Assembly (NCBI GenBank): GCA_900239685.1
Contig: OENT01000344.1
Location: forward strand, 5,797 to 69,796
Origin: Rotaria macrura
Taxonomy: Eukaryota; Rotifera; Eurotatoria; Philodinida; Philodinidae
Length of the DNA: 64,000 nt
Direction of reading: 5' to 3'
Made by a program: the position numbers and the translations under genes
Shown here: in pieces, positions 1 through 12,600 of the stretch
How the letters are laid out: every line of letters begins with the position of its first letter
Numbering within the stretch: the stretch's first letter is position 1
Notes under the pieces: generated by a model
What the model was told of the DNA's origin: nothing
Database searches by the model: none
Seen by the model: the letters and a program-made list of their open reading frames with translations, nothing else

Positions 1-15
1 CCCCCCCCCCCCCCC
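1..15. repeat. Poly-C run at the window edge
   Basis: The window opens with 15 consecutive C, which is striking in such AT-rich DNA. It may be a real homopolymer or an assembly-edge artefact; the sequence alone cannot tell. Confidence 0.6.
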
Positions 16-76
16 TTTAGAATAAAAGACTAGCCCCAAGAAAAAGTTCACAATACGTAATAGATGGCCATGGGAT

Positions 77-477
77 TAGGGGTGGCACTTTAACTTTAAA
101 AACTTTAAGTAAAGTGTTAAAGTTAAAGTGAATTTTCTCTTTTATACTTATCATTATCCGGACTGATTGATTGATGCTCGCTAGGCTCGCTGCAACCTAT
201 GAGACGTAACAGAATGAAAAAATAAACTAGTTTCACTCAACTTCAAACCACTTTAAATTTTAAGATCAACGTATAAAGTTATTTAAAGTCGTTTTAAATT
301 GTTTTAGTTTTCATTTTTTTTAGTCGTCTTACAGGTTGCAGAGGGTCTAGCGAGTATCAATCAACCAGTCCGGATGGTGATAAATACGAAAAAGAAAATT
401 CACTTTAACTTTAAAAATAAAGTTAAAGTAAACAACTTTAACTTTAACTTTAAAGTAAAGTTAAAGTGCCACCCCTG
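77..477. mobile_element. hAT-type MITE with 8-bp target-site duplication
   Basis: This 401-bp element has no coding capacity. Its ends are inverted copies: the left starts TAGGGGTGGCACTTTAACTT and the right, read inward on the other strand, starts CAGGGGTGGCACTTTAACTT. The arms continue imperfectly for about 140 bp each (roughly 77-215 and 330-477). They are rich in a TAAAGT/AAAGTT motif, then share CCGGACTG, GATTGAT and CTCGCTAG blocks. The 8 bp CATGGGAT occurs at 69-76 and again at 478-485, directly flanking the ends. An 8-bp duplication with a CAGGGGTGGC-like terminus is the known signature of hAT transposons, so this is probably a non-autonomous hAT MITE. Confidence 0.88.
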
Positions 478-728
478 CATGGGATCTCTAGGCGCTTTTT
501 TCAGAAATCCAGTGGATCTCCAGGTTTTAGAACTAAAAAGCCTGGTTTTTCAGTAAAAACTCTGTTTTTTGTTGTAAATAACTCAAGGATTTGTGAAAAA
601 AATGACTGTTTCCTAGTAAAATACTGGTTTTCCACTATTTGCCTTCTTAAAGTGCTTGTTGTCACACGAGACGAATTTTAAAAACCCTTAACTTTCTTGG
701 TAAATCCTAGCAAAAGCATAGTACACAA

Positions 729-831
729 TAGTAGACCACCGTCGAAGGAGTGACGTAAATTTCAATAATAGAAGGCCACGGCCTTTTATTGTGGGAAGGG
801 GTTTAGTTCAAATCTATCGACGGTCTTCTGA
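729..831. repeat. Short hairpin-forming repeat
   Basis: A two-level inverted repeat. The outer arms pair AGACCACCGTCGA (about 735-747) with TCGACGGTCT (about 819-828). The inner arms pair AATAATAGAAGGCC with GGCCTTTTATT around a 2-bp centre. No target duplication is evident. It could be a small MITE or a chance nested hairpin. Confidence 0.5.
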
Positions 832-3449
832 TAGTTTTCATCATCATGATGAATCAGTATGCGTGGGAATAAGAATGTAAGTAAAAATAGGTATCTAGTT
901 GTGAGCAGGATACGAATCCTTACTCTCCCTCTTTATCTCCTTTAGCTTTGTCAGAAGGAGGGAAAATTTAACTAAAACAGTTTATGCTTTGCTTTCCATG
1001 ATATCTACTAAATCTACTATCTAAATTTTTTTACTAAAAATAATGCTTCTATAAATTTTGTATATTATTTTAGCAAACCTATAAAAACTTTGTTGTAAAT
1101 TTCTTGTGTTGAGAGGAAGTTTTTTAATAAATGAAAATGTACATTATTTCTTGCATAGTTTTTCTTTCGACTCAGTATAAATACATCATGCCTTTTATGT
1201 TTCTCTTCAAAAATTCTCATTAATTCAGCACGCTTCGATGCGATAGATGCAGCAAACTAGAGGTCTCACTCTAAACGACAGACATTCACACCAAGTTCTA
1301 CTTAATCGATCAGATGACATTCTCTAAACTTCTGGGTTGAGCAACGATTGCCATTGATATTTTCAGGGACTTCACTATATTCATGATTTCCCAGGGAACA
1401 AACATCATTCATTTTTATCATGCAGTGATGTTTGAACCTTTAACTTCGGTACTTTTGTAATTATACCAATGAAACAAAGATTGAATTGAAAGTCAGTAGA
1501 GAAGATCGCCCCACATTTGATTGTGTTGCTTTTCATGAGAAAACATACATGGCACGCATAATCCTCGTGGAATTCGCTAATTCATTATCAATATGAATCT
1601 ATCGCTTACATATATTCACACATCAGTATATAGTTTTGGTCTACCGCGTTAAATATTGAAGCATAGGATGTATGTGACTATCAGTGAGAATTTTGATGTA
1701 CACAAATATCCTCAAAAGTAGTAAGTGCTTTTAAAAAACTAAATAGAATCTGTTAAAATAATAAATTTCGAGAAAATAAATCGTAATTGTTTCACAGCTA
1801 CATCGACAAAAACAAGTAGTTGAGAATTTAAACAAAATATATTGATTTCCTGCTTCTGCTTGAACTGATTTAATTTCCATTTTCCCCTTTTAACTGCAAC
1901 TATGTGCACTTGAAATCTTTAATAGTATTCCAACAACAAAAAAAGCTTCTTCTCACCCTGTATATGTATACTCTAGCTCCAGCAATTAGCTAGACTTTTC
2001 TTTTCTGTTTAAACGTAACTATTCAATTACTTCGATAAATTGATAAGCAATCAGTTATACATAATTAATATGAATATGTATGATAGAATAGATTTTCTTT
2101 GTCTCTTTTACTTTTGAATATTTGTTTCATCTGATGTTAAATCACAGTAATATGTTTTTATTCGTTTTATGCTTGGTTAATTTCAACTTCGAACTAATGA
2201 ATGAATTTTATCAAAATAGTAAACATCTAATTAATCATTATTATATTCCTGTCCACTTATTATTATTGGACACATTTTTTGTGAACATGAGTGATATGAA
2301 TTTTTTGCAACAAGTATACAAGCAAGTATCCTTGTTAAATGGAAATAGTGAAAATTTTCTGTTTCGTAATGTTTCACTGTTGAAGCTAACTTAATGTTGT
2401 AGATAAATAATGACTTATTTGAAGATAAAAAATATTAAGCATTATGCCGTCATGAAAAATCCAAGGTTTAAAATGAAACATAGATGTTTGCATTAATTAT
2501 TTTATTTCAGTGCTTTCTAATTCTGACTAGTGGGCATTTGTTTTTCGCTTTTTCAAAAGCAATTCCATTGCTAAGTAGTTTTCAAATGAGCGAATTGTGA
2601 AATATGGATATAGAAATAGTCATAGAGAAAATAAATTAGGAAGGGCCAAGAATAATAAGTAAGCATGAGCGTCATAGGGGGCCAATCCTTTTGTATCTAT
2701 AATCCTATTTGTTGAGTTGGCGAAAAGGTGATTGAATGCACAACCCCGTAGTTACCGAAACAATTATTTTCATTCATTCAGTTGCTATGACAATGTCTTC
2801 TTCTCTTTCTTGATGGATTAGTCATTACTCAAATCAACCATTCGTTTTTCACTTGACAATATCCTTATGAAATGACAAAAAAATTTTGATGAGATCATGA
2901 GAATGTGACAAACATTAATTTGAAGTTTCTCTCTCAAAAGAACTTGATTCCACATTGTGGTATCTCTATAAAACAGCGGAAGATGATAATTATCAGCTTT
3001 AACTGGCACCATAGATTTTCACCCATCTGTATGTAGTAATAATTATCGCAAGATTTTTTTCATACCTATCCTTTTAAGATAAGCATGAAGTCATAAATAC
3101 TTACATTTGGTTACTTGCACAAGATTTTTTTGAAGAATTTCCTAATGCTATGTATTGCGTTACGACTCATGTTTTCTAAATAGCTTTACCACTCATATCA
3201 TTTTGAATATCTTAATTTTCACTGTAAAGCAATTATATAAATAACTAAAACATACATTTCTACGGTTGTAACGCATAAAATAATGTTTTAATATAATTTA
3301 CAATGAAACTAGCATGCTTTCAATTATCTAAATTAGTTTTTTTTACTATAAAATATGGTTTGTAAGTTGTGTCATGAATAGATAATGAAATTCACTCTTT
3401 TCTAGTTTGTCGAGCGTCCTACTATTTATACACATATATAAGTAAATAA

Positions 3450-3451
<2 letters not shown>

Positions 3452-3485
<34 letters not shown>
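3452..3485. repeat. (TA)n microsatellite
   Basis: Uninterrupted alternating A/T of about 34 bp, visible directly in the sequence. Confidence 0.95.
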
Positions 3486-3487
<2 letters not shown>

Positions 3488-4632
3488 CATTCTTCATTTT
3501 GTCAATTGAATGACTCTATTCACAATGAAAATGATAAGATATGAAGGAAGTATAATGAATGATTACATCCTGCGAAAGAAAAATGGTCTGCTAATCATTG
3601 TGTAACTGTTAAATATGACCTCGTCGGCCATAATGTAATCTTCATCAGCTATTCTCGTTGATTTTCTCCTTATGTGGCCGCACTAGGTAATTATGATTTG
3701 GAATAAAAGATGCGATAGTAATTACATTTTTGTAGTGAAGAAAAGAAGAAAAGAAGAAAAGCAAATGGTGCATCGAAGGTGTATGATACTGACATAGAAC
3801 ATTCTATTATGTACGTTTGTTTATTTTAGCAACAACGTGTGACCTTGTAGTATGGCATGACACTCATTAGAAATAAATTTGAAACAGAAAAAAGGATAAT
3901 TTTCCCAGACATGGACGAAAATGCGAGATCAGTATGTGAGTATTGATCGATTTTGACATCGCAAGTGTAACATAAAATTTCTTAAATGAAAATACATAGA
4001 GGTTTTAGTCGCTTCTGTTTCATTAAAAACATTGTTCTTGCTTATTATCATAGTGAGCTTTGATTTTTCAAGTTTTGACGTGAAATCTGCTTAGAATCAT
4101 ACATCAAAAGAATATTAAAGAAAACTAATTTTAGATAATAAATGAGATCTTTTACCAATAGAAAGTTGTATTTTAGCCAAATGTTTACATTGAATTTACA
4201 ACTTACTCGCATATGCCAAGAAAGTGAGCCTGGGTTTTTCTCTGTCATCAGTATCTGTGAAGAATTATCATGATGACTGCTTACATCCAATTTATATTGG
4301 ACGAAAATAATTTGGTATACATCCTAGATGTTTTTCATTTATTTATTTTGTATTCATTAGTTACCTAAGCTTCGTATTCAGTTCCAGTAGATGTAATATC
4401 ATTACTAGATTTAATGTTCCATAGTTGCACTGCAGTGAACAAAACTTTTGACATGAAATTTTGTACTATATAATGATGTCAGTCTTCAATGTCTTCGAAT
4501 GATTAAGGCAGCTGAATTCCGGTTCTGACAAAGTTCATTTTCTACATTCAAAGCATAGAATGTGATTCCAATATCTTAGCAAGTCTGTTTTTTTAAATTA
4601 TTTTAATTCATGTATAAATATAATATAAATAC

Positions 4633-4636
<4 letters not shown>

Positions 4637-4665
<29 letters not shown>
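4637..4665. repeat. (TA)n microsatellite
   Basis: Alternating T/A of about 29 bp, followed by an interrupted ACATATATAT tail. Confidence 0.9.
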
Positions 4666-4671
<6 letters not shown>

Positions 4672-5056
4672 TATTTCTATATTTATCTATTTTCATTTCG
4701 TTCCGTATAAAATAAAATAAATATTATTTTTCCAAAGCAGAACATGAACACTGAAAAAACGTTTGCGAGAGAAAAACAAAATTTAAGAAGAGAAAATGCT
4801 GCGATTTGCGTAGAAAGCATACACACAAAAACAAACAACCGAACAAGAGCAAAACAAAAGAAAAAAAGTGACCAAAATTTATTTTATTTTATTCTTCATG
4901 GTGGAACCGGTTATGAGCATTATAAAGGTTGGTTTTAAAGTTCACCGTCATGTGTCTATAAAAATGACTGTTCATTATAGAATATATGCATATAAATAGG
5001 AATTCTCCAAAACACACACACACAAACAAACAAATAAACAAATACAGTGTTTCTAT

Positions 5057-5062
5057 TTTATT
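5057..5062 (-). terminator. Candidate polyadenylation signal of the aminergic receptor
   Basis: AATAAA read on the minus strand, about 35 bp beyond the receptor stop codon (5097-5099). The position suits a compact 3' UTR, but other AATAAA-like strings are common in AT-rich DNA. Confidence 0.4.
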
Positions 5063-5096
5063 TCTTTTCTCGTGTCTAGATGTGTATCACAGCATA

Positions 5097-7213
5097 TCAC
5101 ACGGCTGCTGCTTCCGGACCGCCGCTAATTCCTCTATGTGTTCCTGTTTGTTGTTGATGATTATGTGATGGTGGTAATGGTGGTGGTGGCTGTAAACGAT
5201 TATTGCCATAGAGATTTTCTAAATATTCTTGTCGTCGAATTTTTTCATTTAAGCCTCGACAACGACAATAAATTATTTCACGAAATGGTGTTCTGAATTC
5301 GCGATTAAATTTGGAATAAATCAAAGGATTTAACATCGATGACGAATAGCCAAACCAAAGCAGCACTGGGTCAACCCATTCAGGAACATTTAATGGTCGT
5401 GCCGAGCCACTTGTTAAACGTGTTATATATTCATGTAACGGTTTTATAATTGCAAATAACATAAATGGAAGCCAACAAACAATGAACGTGCCTAAGATAA
5501 CGCCAAGTGTACGTATGGCTTTTTGATTTGGCAAATGAACATGACGAAAAAATGAATAACGTCTTGTAACAAATACTGATAGACGACCATTAAATGGTGT
5601 ACTTATTCGTCTACCTAAACATCTCGATGGCGATAGAAAACTAGAGGATTTACTTCGACTTGATTTATTTCCTGAATACTTCAATGAACGTTGTCCACTT
5701 TGTCGTGGATCAGTACCTGATGTTGATGAACGTTCATCATTTTGATTTTGATTATTATTGTTAGTGTTAGTATTAGTATTTGAATTGGATACATTTAATA
5801 ACGATTGTGGTACTGAAGAAATATTACCATTCGATTGTTGTTGAGAAAGTGGCATAGTTACATTTGATGGTCCGACGTTCGTTGCAGAATTATTATGTGT
5901 TAAAAATTGAGACATTTGAACACTTGAACGATTATCCATAGCTGTTTGCGCTGTTCGATATATATTTGCATATATGATAAGTACAGCAATAAGGGGAATG
6001 TAGAATGAAAGCATAGTTGCAAATATTTGATATTCCAATTTATTATTTACTTGACATGTCGGAAGATTTTCCGAAGGACCTTGAAAATAGAAAAAAACAA
6101 AAACATATAGAGATGCAGAATAAATTTAAATGTATTAAAGGAAAATGTTTAGTAACTATGTTTCGAACAACGTTTTCAAGAATATCAGAGATGTATCAAT
6201 TAGATTCAAAAAAGAAAAACAAACTCATATTCTACTTTGATTCATCGAAAGAGAGAAATAAACAAAGTCGTTAAAATAGATGATACATACGACCCCAGCC
6301 TAGTATAGGTGGCAATGAAACAAGTGCACTAAGTATCCAAACACCGGCTATCATCAGCGAAAGCAATTTAACTTTACGCATAGGAGCATATTTGAATGGA
6401 TGATTAATAATACAATAACGATCGATGGAAATAACGAGAAAGTTCAATATTGATGATGTACATAGAAGAACATCGGTTGATGTCCATATGTCACACATAA
6501 TCGAACCTAAAATCCATTTGTTATTCGAAATGTCAAGCACTAAAATAAAATTTTGGAAAAAGGGCATGATAGAGAAGAAAACGAAATGGTTTATCAATTT
6601 TAATATTACCCATTGCTAATGGCATAATGAACAAACCGACAAATACGTCACTAACCGCCAAACTAACAATAAGTATATTTGAAGCTGTTTGTAATTTTCT
6701 TACAAGACAAACAGCTAGTATAACAACAAGATTGCCAGCTATTGTTATGATACTCATCAAAGAACACACAGCAATAACTATAACTAGACGAGGAATACTA
6801 CGCGATTCTTTTCGAGGTACTTTCTGATTTTCAGTTGTATCATTATCAAGTTTAGATATTAGTGTCATCGATACTAATGTCACTGTTGTCGATGTTGTGG
6901 ATAGAGGTGTAGTTGTTGATAGCATTCGCCGTCGAGGTGTACTGAAGACAACTAAAGAACTATTTATGATTGTAGCGGCAGATGATATTGGAGTTCTTTG
7001 TTGTGGAAGAGGGGCCACCGATGAAAATAATGAAATGATTGATAGTAACGTAATAAATAATGATGCACGTGTTGAAGAAACTGTCGGCTGTAAGAAAAGC
7101 GACGACAGCCGACAAATACGACGGCTGTGTAAAAACGCCAATGTCGACTCTAAATAAACCATAAGTAGGGATTGGTGTAAATTCATTTTGATGATTTTTA
7201 ATACATCATTCAT
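5097..7213 (-). CDS. Biogenic amine G-protein-coupled receptor (class A)
   Basis: Three exons, 7213-6610, 6539-6291 and 6079-5097, give 611 aa through introns of 70 and 211 bp with GT..AG ends. The product is a seven-helix receptor of the dopamine/serotonin/octopamine type. TM1 is about 142-171 (GN at 160-161) and TM2 about 178-200 with Asp189. TM3 carries Cys217 and Asp224, the amine-binding Asp3.32, and ends in DRY at 241-243. TM4 is about 258-280, and loop-2 Cys293 would pair with Cys217. TM5 has Ala305, Thr306, Ser309 and Pro313, TM6 has CWLP at 486-489, and TM7 has NPLIY at 535-539. Cys556 and Cys558 are likely palmitoylated. Loop 3 is long, polar and Asn/Ser/Gln-rich, as in Gi/Go- or Gq-coupled amine receptors. 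The Ser/Thr-rich extracellular N-terminus (about 140 aa) is unusually long; a later Met start is possible. I cannot tell which amine it binds. The family is certain, the N-terminus less so. Confidence 0.93.
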
Positions 7214-9364
7214 CCAGAAGAAAAGTCCTCTTTTTGAGAAGCAAATTAATAATAATTTGATGCTTCAATGGTTTTCTTTTTTCCTCTTTCTTTTCAATAG
7301 ATGGTTATAAAGACGTCTACCGGAAATATGCTCAATTTTTTTTCTTCTTTCGATAGTCTTTATTGTCAACACCGGAGATTACTTTTATATATAAATATAT
7401 ACCGTTCAAAATGACGAAATTTATATGGATAGGATTACCAAAAGCTCTTCTATATAAATGTGAAAAAAAGCTAAATGAATAGGAATTAACTTCATTGGTC
7501 ACCTGATTGTCTCATAGACTTTGCTTGCAGGGTAACACAAGCTGTCAAATGGAATACATTGTCTAATATTTTTTTCTTTTTCTCTTTTTCGAGTTCTGTT
7601 TTTCTATGCTTACATACAGTCACCTTGATAGAAGAAAATGCAGTTTGCTGCAGAGTTGCATATATTTATAAGGCGATATTCACTTTTGTATTAATTATCG
7701 TTTTTCTTTTTTACACTGCATTATCACTATTAGTGGGGCAAAATACATATGGTTCTTATTTGATATTTATGCATGCGCACATACAATAGAATAATGAAGA
7801 AAAAAAAATAAAAACATTATTTTCTTCTCTGTCTTATGGTTCCATCGAAATGAAAATGATACTTGTTTTAATAAATTTCGGTAAATCAAATGATTATAAT
7901 CAGAAAATTAATAAATATCAATTGTCTAAAGAAATGTAATAGAAATGAGCAGTAAATTTATTGGGAAAAAAATCGCAGGAACATGATAAAATCTTTGTTG
8001 CTAATCTACAATATTTTATCGTGAACAATAAATACTTTTCTTCATAATTAAAAATTCTTACTACGTGCCCGATTTATTTTAAGAACGAAGAAAATAGCTG
8101 TGAATATGTTTAACGTTTATTCTTCAGATCAAGTGCAATCATGAAAATTGAAAAGAAGAAATAAAAATAAATTAGAAAAAAATGTACACAGTTAACCGAA
8201 ATTACATGATTAGTAATTATATCATTTATTAGTATTCTCATGTCATACCTGATAATGCAATAGACGTATATGTTTTGTGGATCGAAATGTTCGATGTAAA
8301 TTTATTATAGTTCCCCATTATTTTCTTCGTGCATATAAGAACGAATGAATAGCTGTGTCAACTTGTCTTATGCTCGAAAGAACATGAATAAGGCTCCTTA
8401 TTTGAGTGGTTCGATTCAGAGATGAAGTAAGTACTCAGATACATGTAAGCGAATGGATTATTGAAATTCAGAGAAATTTTCATTTTATTTCTTCCTTCTA
8501 GTTACTAAGAATTCTAGTCAATCTATTTTGCTAATTAAGGATACCAATAATTACATTCAATATATTTTAATTACATCTCGACGTCAATGAGATGGAAGAA
8601 AAAGAAACGAGTAATATTTCAGTAGCTTCAATTAAATTACTTGATGAATTTTTAAAGAAATTGAAATGCTAAACAGCACATTTTTTATAATAAGAATAAG
8701 ACGTGTATATTACAGCCCAAAAAATGTATTTACCGGTACAAATATTTTTCTGAGCTAGTGATTCAAATAATCTTTTATTACAGACAAACTAGACATAGAT
8801 TAAAACCAAATTGGTTAAATAAAAACCAAGGATATTTTTGAAGTACAAAGTTTAATAGCCCCGTTAGTTTTCAAGTAGCATGTACTTATGTATTTCCTAC
8901 ATGGATGAATAACAACATCATAATATACTAACACTAACATTGAAAATGTGTTTCGCGTCTTTTTTATTCTATAACTCATTTTGCGTCTGCTTGACTTGAC
9001 TATGATAGTAATAGAAACCTTAGACATAACATTGCTTAAGAAGAATTAGAAAAAACAACTATTAGATGCAGGAAAAGACTTCCTTATTTTACGTTTTAAA
9101 TCTTTTTCTAAGCTGATCATATAACCATGTCGAACTTTTTCTTTCTAGCAACCAGCATAGGAAAATTTTATTTTTCATAAGAAATCAATGAAGTAAAAGA
9201 AAAATGTATACACTTACCATAGCTTTTCATCGTGCATGGCCGATTTTGTTAAATTTTAACGGGAGAACGACGACAAAAATTATTTATACACAGTATTTGT
9301 ACACACTATGAAGTAGTCAGCTGTGAAAAAAAAATTCTATCTAAAACTGTATAATACCATTTGC

Positions 9365-9401
<37 letters not shown>

Positions 9402-9699
9402 GTAATCCGAGAATGAAAAGAAAAAAACAACAGCAAAACAGTTCTCATCTATTTGATCACTACGTAAGAAAGACAACCTGATGTGCTATTGTGATTTGTA
9501 AATCAAAGTATCAATATAAATATCAATGTATTTCTTTCTGCGAACAATTTATTTGATTGCAAAAAAAGTGAGAAAAAGAAAAGAAAATATTTAAAAGAAA
9601 AGAAAGACTCGTCAACCACCTACAAATCCTTCCTGCTGTGAACATCATTACAGTCAAATTTTACAATACGATTGCAATCATCTTGTTGGTCTTCTCTTT
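7214..9699. other. AT-rich interval upstream of the aminergic receptor
   Basis: No coding exon can be supported. The stretch should include the receptor promoter and 5' UTR, but no convincing core element stands out. It contains an (AAT)n microsatellite and scattered poly-A/poly-T runs. Confidence 0.6.
9365..9402. repeat. (AAT)n microsatellite
   Basis: About 12 consecutive AAT/ATA units, ended by an AGT interruption. Confidence 0.95.
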
Positions 9700-12600
9700 T
9701 TCTGTGATGCTTCATCATTACTGTGTTAAATGAGAAGTTCAACCGACAAGTGTAAGTCAATGTGTATGTGCATGGACGCGCAAGTCGTTATAGGTGATGA
9801 CGATGCTAAGTTGTTTCGTATAAGCGATTAAAACAACAGCTAATCTTATATGGTTAATAGTCAAACATCTTTTATCCGCCTGCTATTTGTCATCGTGTCA
9901 TTTCATTTCGGATTCGAGTAAAATTCACGTGTTACGATCTTGACCCAACTGCAAATATTCGATTTGGTGAGAGAACGACCAAGAAATATATAGATAAAGA
10001 AAGGAAAAAAAGAAGAAAACTCGTCATTCTCGTCTTTGGTCTATAGCTGTGCGTCGCCGGGTTGTTACAACAATTAGAAGGAGCTCTCTAGCTTCTCTTC
10101 TTCATCTTCTCTTCTCCCGTCCTTCTTTCTTCAATCTTTCTACGTCTCCATTAATGTGTGTATGTGTGGTAGCGGCCAATTTGAATGCACGACGAAGTTC
10201 GGGCGAGCGTGCACAGCCCGAAGAGAGGAAAACGTTCGCGTCAGTCATACCACTATCTACAAAATGATGATGAATGCTCGTAGGGCAGACAAGCAGCAAC
10301 AAGTACTACACTACAACAAGCAAAAGAAGACGGGAAAGAAGAAGACAAAATGACGAAGACGACGAAGACGACGAGGAAGAAGATGAAGAAGAAGATAAAA
10401 TTGATTTGAAGGCCAGGCAAGATGGCTTGTGCATACACTTAGCAATGTGCGACCAGCATGTCTGTCACTACCACAAGAAGTATTACAGATTCCTTCTTCC
10501 TTCCTTTCCACTATGGAAATGCGTCAATAACAGCAACGGTGTGACTTTTTTATGCACTAGTTGAGCGACTCTCTCTTCATCCTATTTATATGTGTACACA
10601 CCCACAGACACATTCATTGTATCTATCTTTAGACTACTTGTGATTTAGTAACAGAAAAAGAGCATCGATACTGATTGTTTTCATCTTCTACAATTGCCAT
10701 GTCGTCCAGAAGTAACAAATGTAAAAGCAACAATCGAACTATAAGCATAATTCTCTTTTTCTATCGATTAAAAACTTTCGAATATTCAGGAAACAATTCA
10801 TGGACTATTGAATATCTTCATCTATGTAATAGTTAGTTCTGATAACATCAGAATCTACCTTTCGTTCTGTTCATTCATCTAAAGTAACAATTACACTATC
10901 AGTGACAATGGAACAATCTCTAATAAACTTCGATAACGAAATTAAAAAACAGTTAATATTTATTAACTTCTGATGTTTTTTTCTTCTCTGTTAGGCACTT
11001 ATATTAAAAGTTAATAGATGCGTTAGTAAATGTGTAACTAACTAATTCTAAATTGATATCATCTACTTAAAAAAATAACAAAATACAGGAATCAATACTA
11101 TCCATAGTTGATAGAAAATAATCACTATCATCGTCATCATCACTACTGAAACAAGAACGACTACATGCTTGCTAAAAACAACTGATATTAATGAGTTTGA
11201 TAAACAGATGAAGATGTCAAAATATTACATATGAGACATGATATTTTGGCAGTTCAAATATTATCTATTGCCATTAATCGAACATGAAAAAAAGATACAT
11301 TGACATCCAACAATCTTGATCTTTATGTGCCTGATTATTGTATGTTCTTATAAACAATCTAGATTTCCGGCAGCATTAGTTAAATATTTATATAATAGCT
11401 AGCATTCTTTACACAAATATTTTTCACTCTACTAGGATATGGGAATAAGTTTTATGCGCATAGTTTACCCCTAACGTAAAACACTTCTAAATTGCAAGGT
11501 ATATAATTAAAAAATAGTGTATACTATGAATTCAAATACTATGAATATAGAGGACGATGAATTATTTCTTACGTAAGAAATGTGAAAAAGCAATAAGTAA
11601 TATTTCGAATTACTTTTATGAAGTAAAACAAAATAAAATTCTCTCAAATTAGAACGATACGGTATTTCAAGAGTATCTAAATTGTAATTTTTATCCATGG
11701 CATGCAATTTATTCATTTGTTGAATTCAATACTTTTTCAAGTACATCAAATAAAACTGGACTTCTTCAAAGTGGAATCTTTATCATTATTTAATGAGTGC
11801 AATATTCACATACAATGTAACTTACGACTATATCGACTGAATGAACAAAGAAACACAACGAGTGAATGAGTGAGTGAAGTCTATCGTATGTTCTGCATCC
11901 AATGCAGTATACGAGCGAAGGCTGATGATGATTTTCTAAAAGAGAGATAAGAGCTCTCTTTCTCTTCTTCAAGATGTCTGTCTAACGTCAAGCTTCCGGC
12001 TCTTGCTCTCCTTCCCTCTTTCTATGCTAACGCGCATCCTACATCAGCAAGATTTTATTGAAAACGCATTTTCTCCTTTTCTTTCCCTATGCTAGAGCTC
12101 TATCGTTCTTCCTGTTTCATCAAAACGAGTGAAGACGATGATGATGCCCTAATTTGTTCAACTTCACCGACTTTTGTCGTTGTCAAACTGCCTGAATGGA
12201 TATATATATATATATCTTTGTGTGTGTGCGTGTGTATGGTAACAGCCGGATGGGTTCTAATGTATAAACTGAAAGGATGGTCTGAGTGCAATCGATACAG
12301 ATTTCCTTTGTTTCATTTGAAGATTAAAATTAATATCAGTGTTTGAGCTTGAAAACGAAAAATGCCTCAAACGAATAGTTTGTCTCTTTAACTATGCGCA
12401 AATAATTTTCTTAGAAACTAGTCCTAGAAGGATCATCAATGTCTTTCGCAGCCACCTGATGCCGCTGTTACTATTCTCTTGTTTGCATGTGACACGCAAC
12501 GTATCTTTGTTCATTACTGGAAGCCTATCACCGTTCTTATTCTCATAATCGTGATTATCATCACTAACAACAAGAATAGACAATGGTTACAAGAGCGATC

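Larger units (their letters stand above)
832..5056. other. Gene-free AT-rich interval
   Basis: Only short open frames with no recognisable protein character are present on either strand. The stretch contains TA-dinucleotide tracts and otherwise nothing I can interpret. It lies 3' of the aminergic receptor gene. Confidence 0.7.

Noticed and set aside
6017-6274. Plus-strand frames over the receptor gene
   Set aside because: They are shadows of receptor introns and exons on the opposite strand, where GPCR motifs settle the coding strand.
8401-8430. tRNA B-box-like GGTTCGATTC string
   Set aside because: No A-box or acceptor/anticodon stem can be drawn around it. Similar GGTTCGA strings near 32561 and 61038 fail the same test. 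No tRNA or rRNA gene was recognised in the window.
10274-10564. Acidic open frame (Asp/Glu run)
   Set aside because: The acidic run is a translated GAC/GAA microsatellite, and the remainder is unrelated to any protein I recognise.
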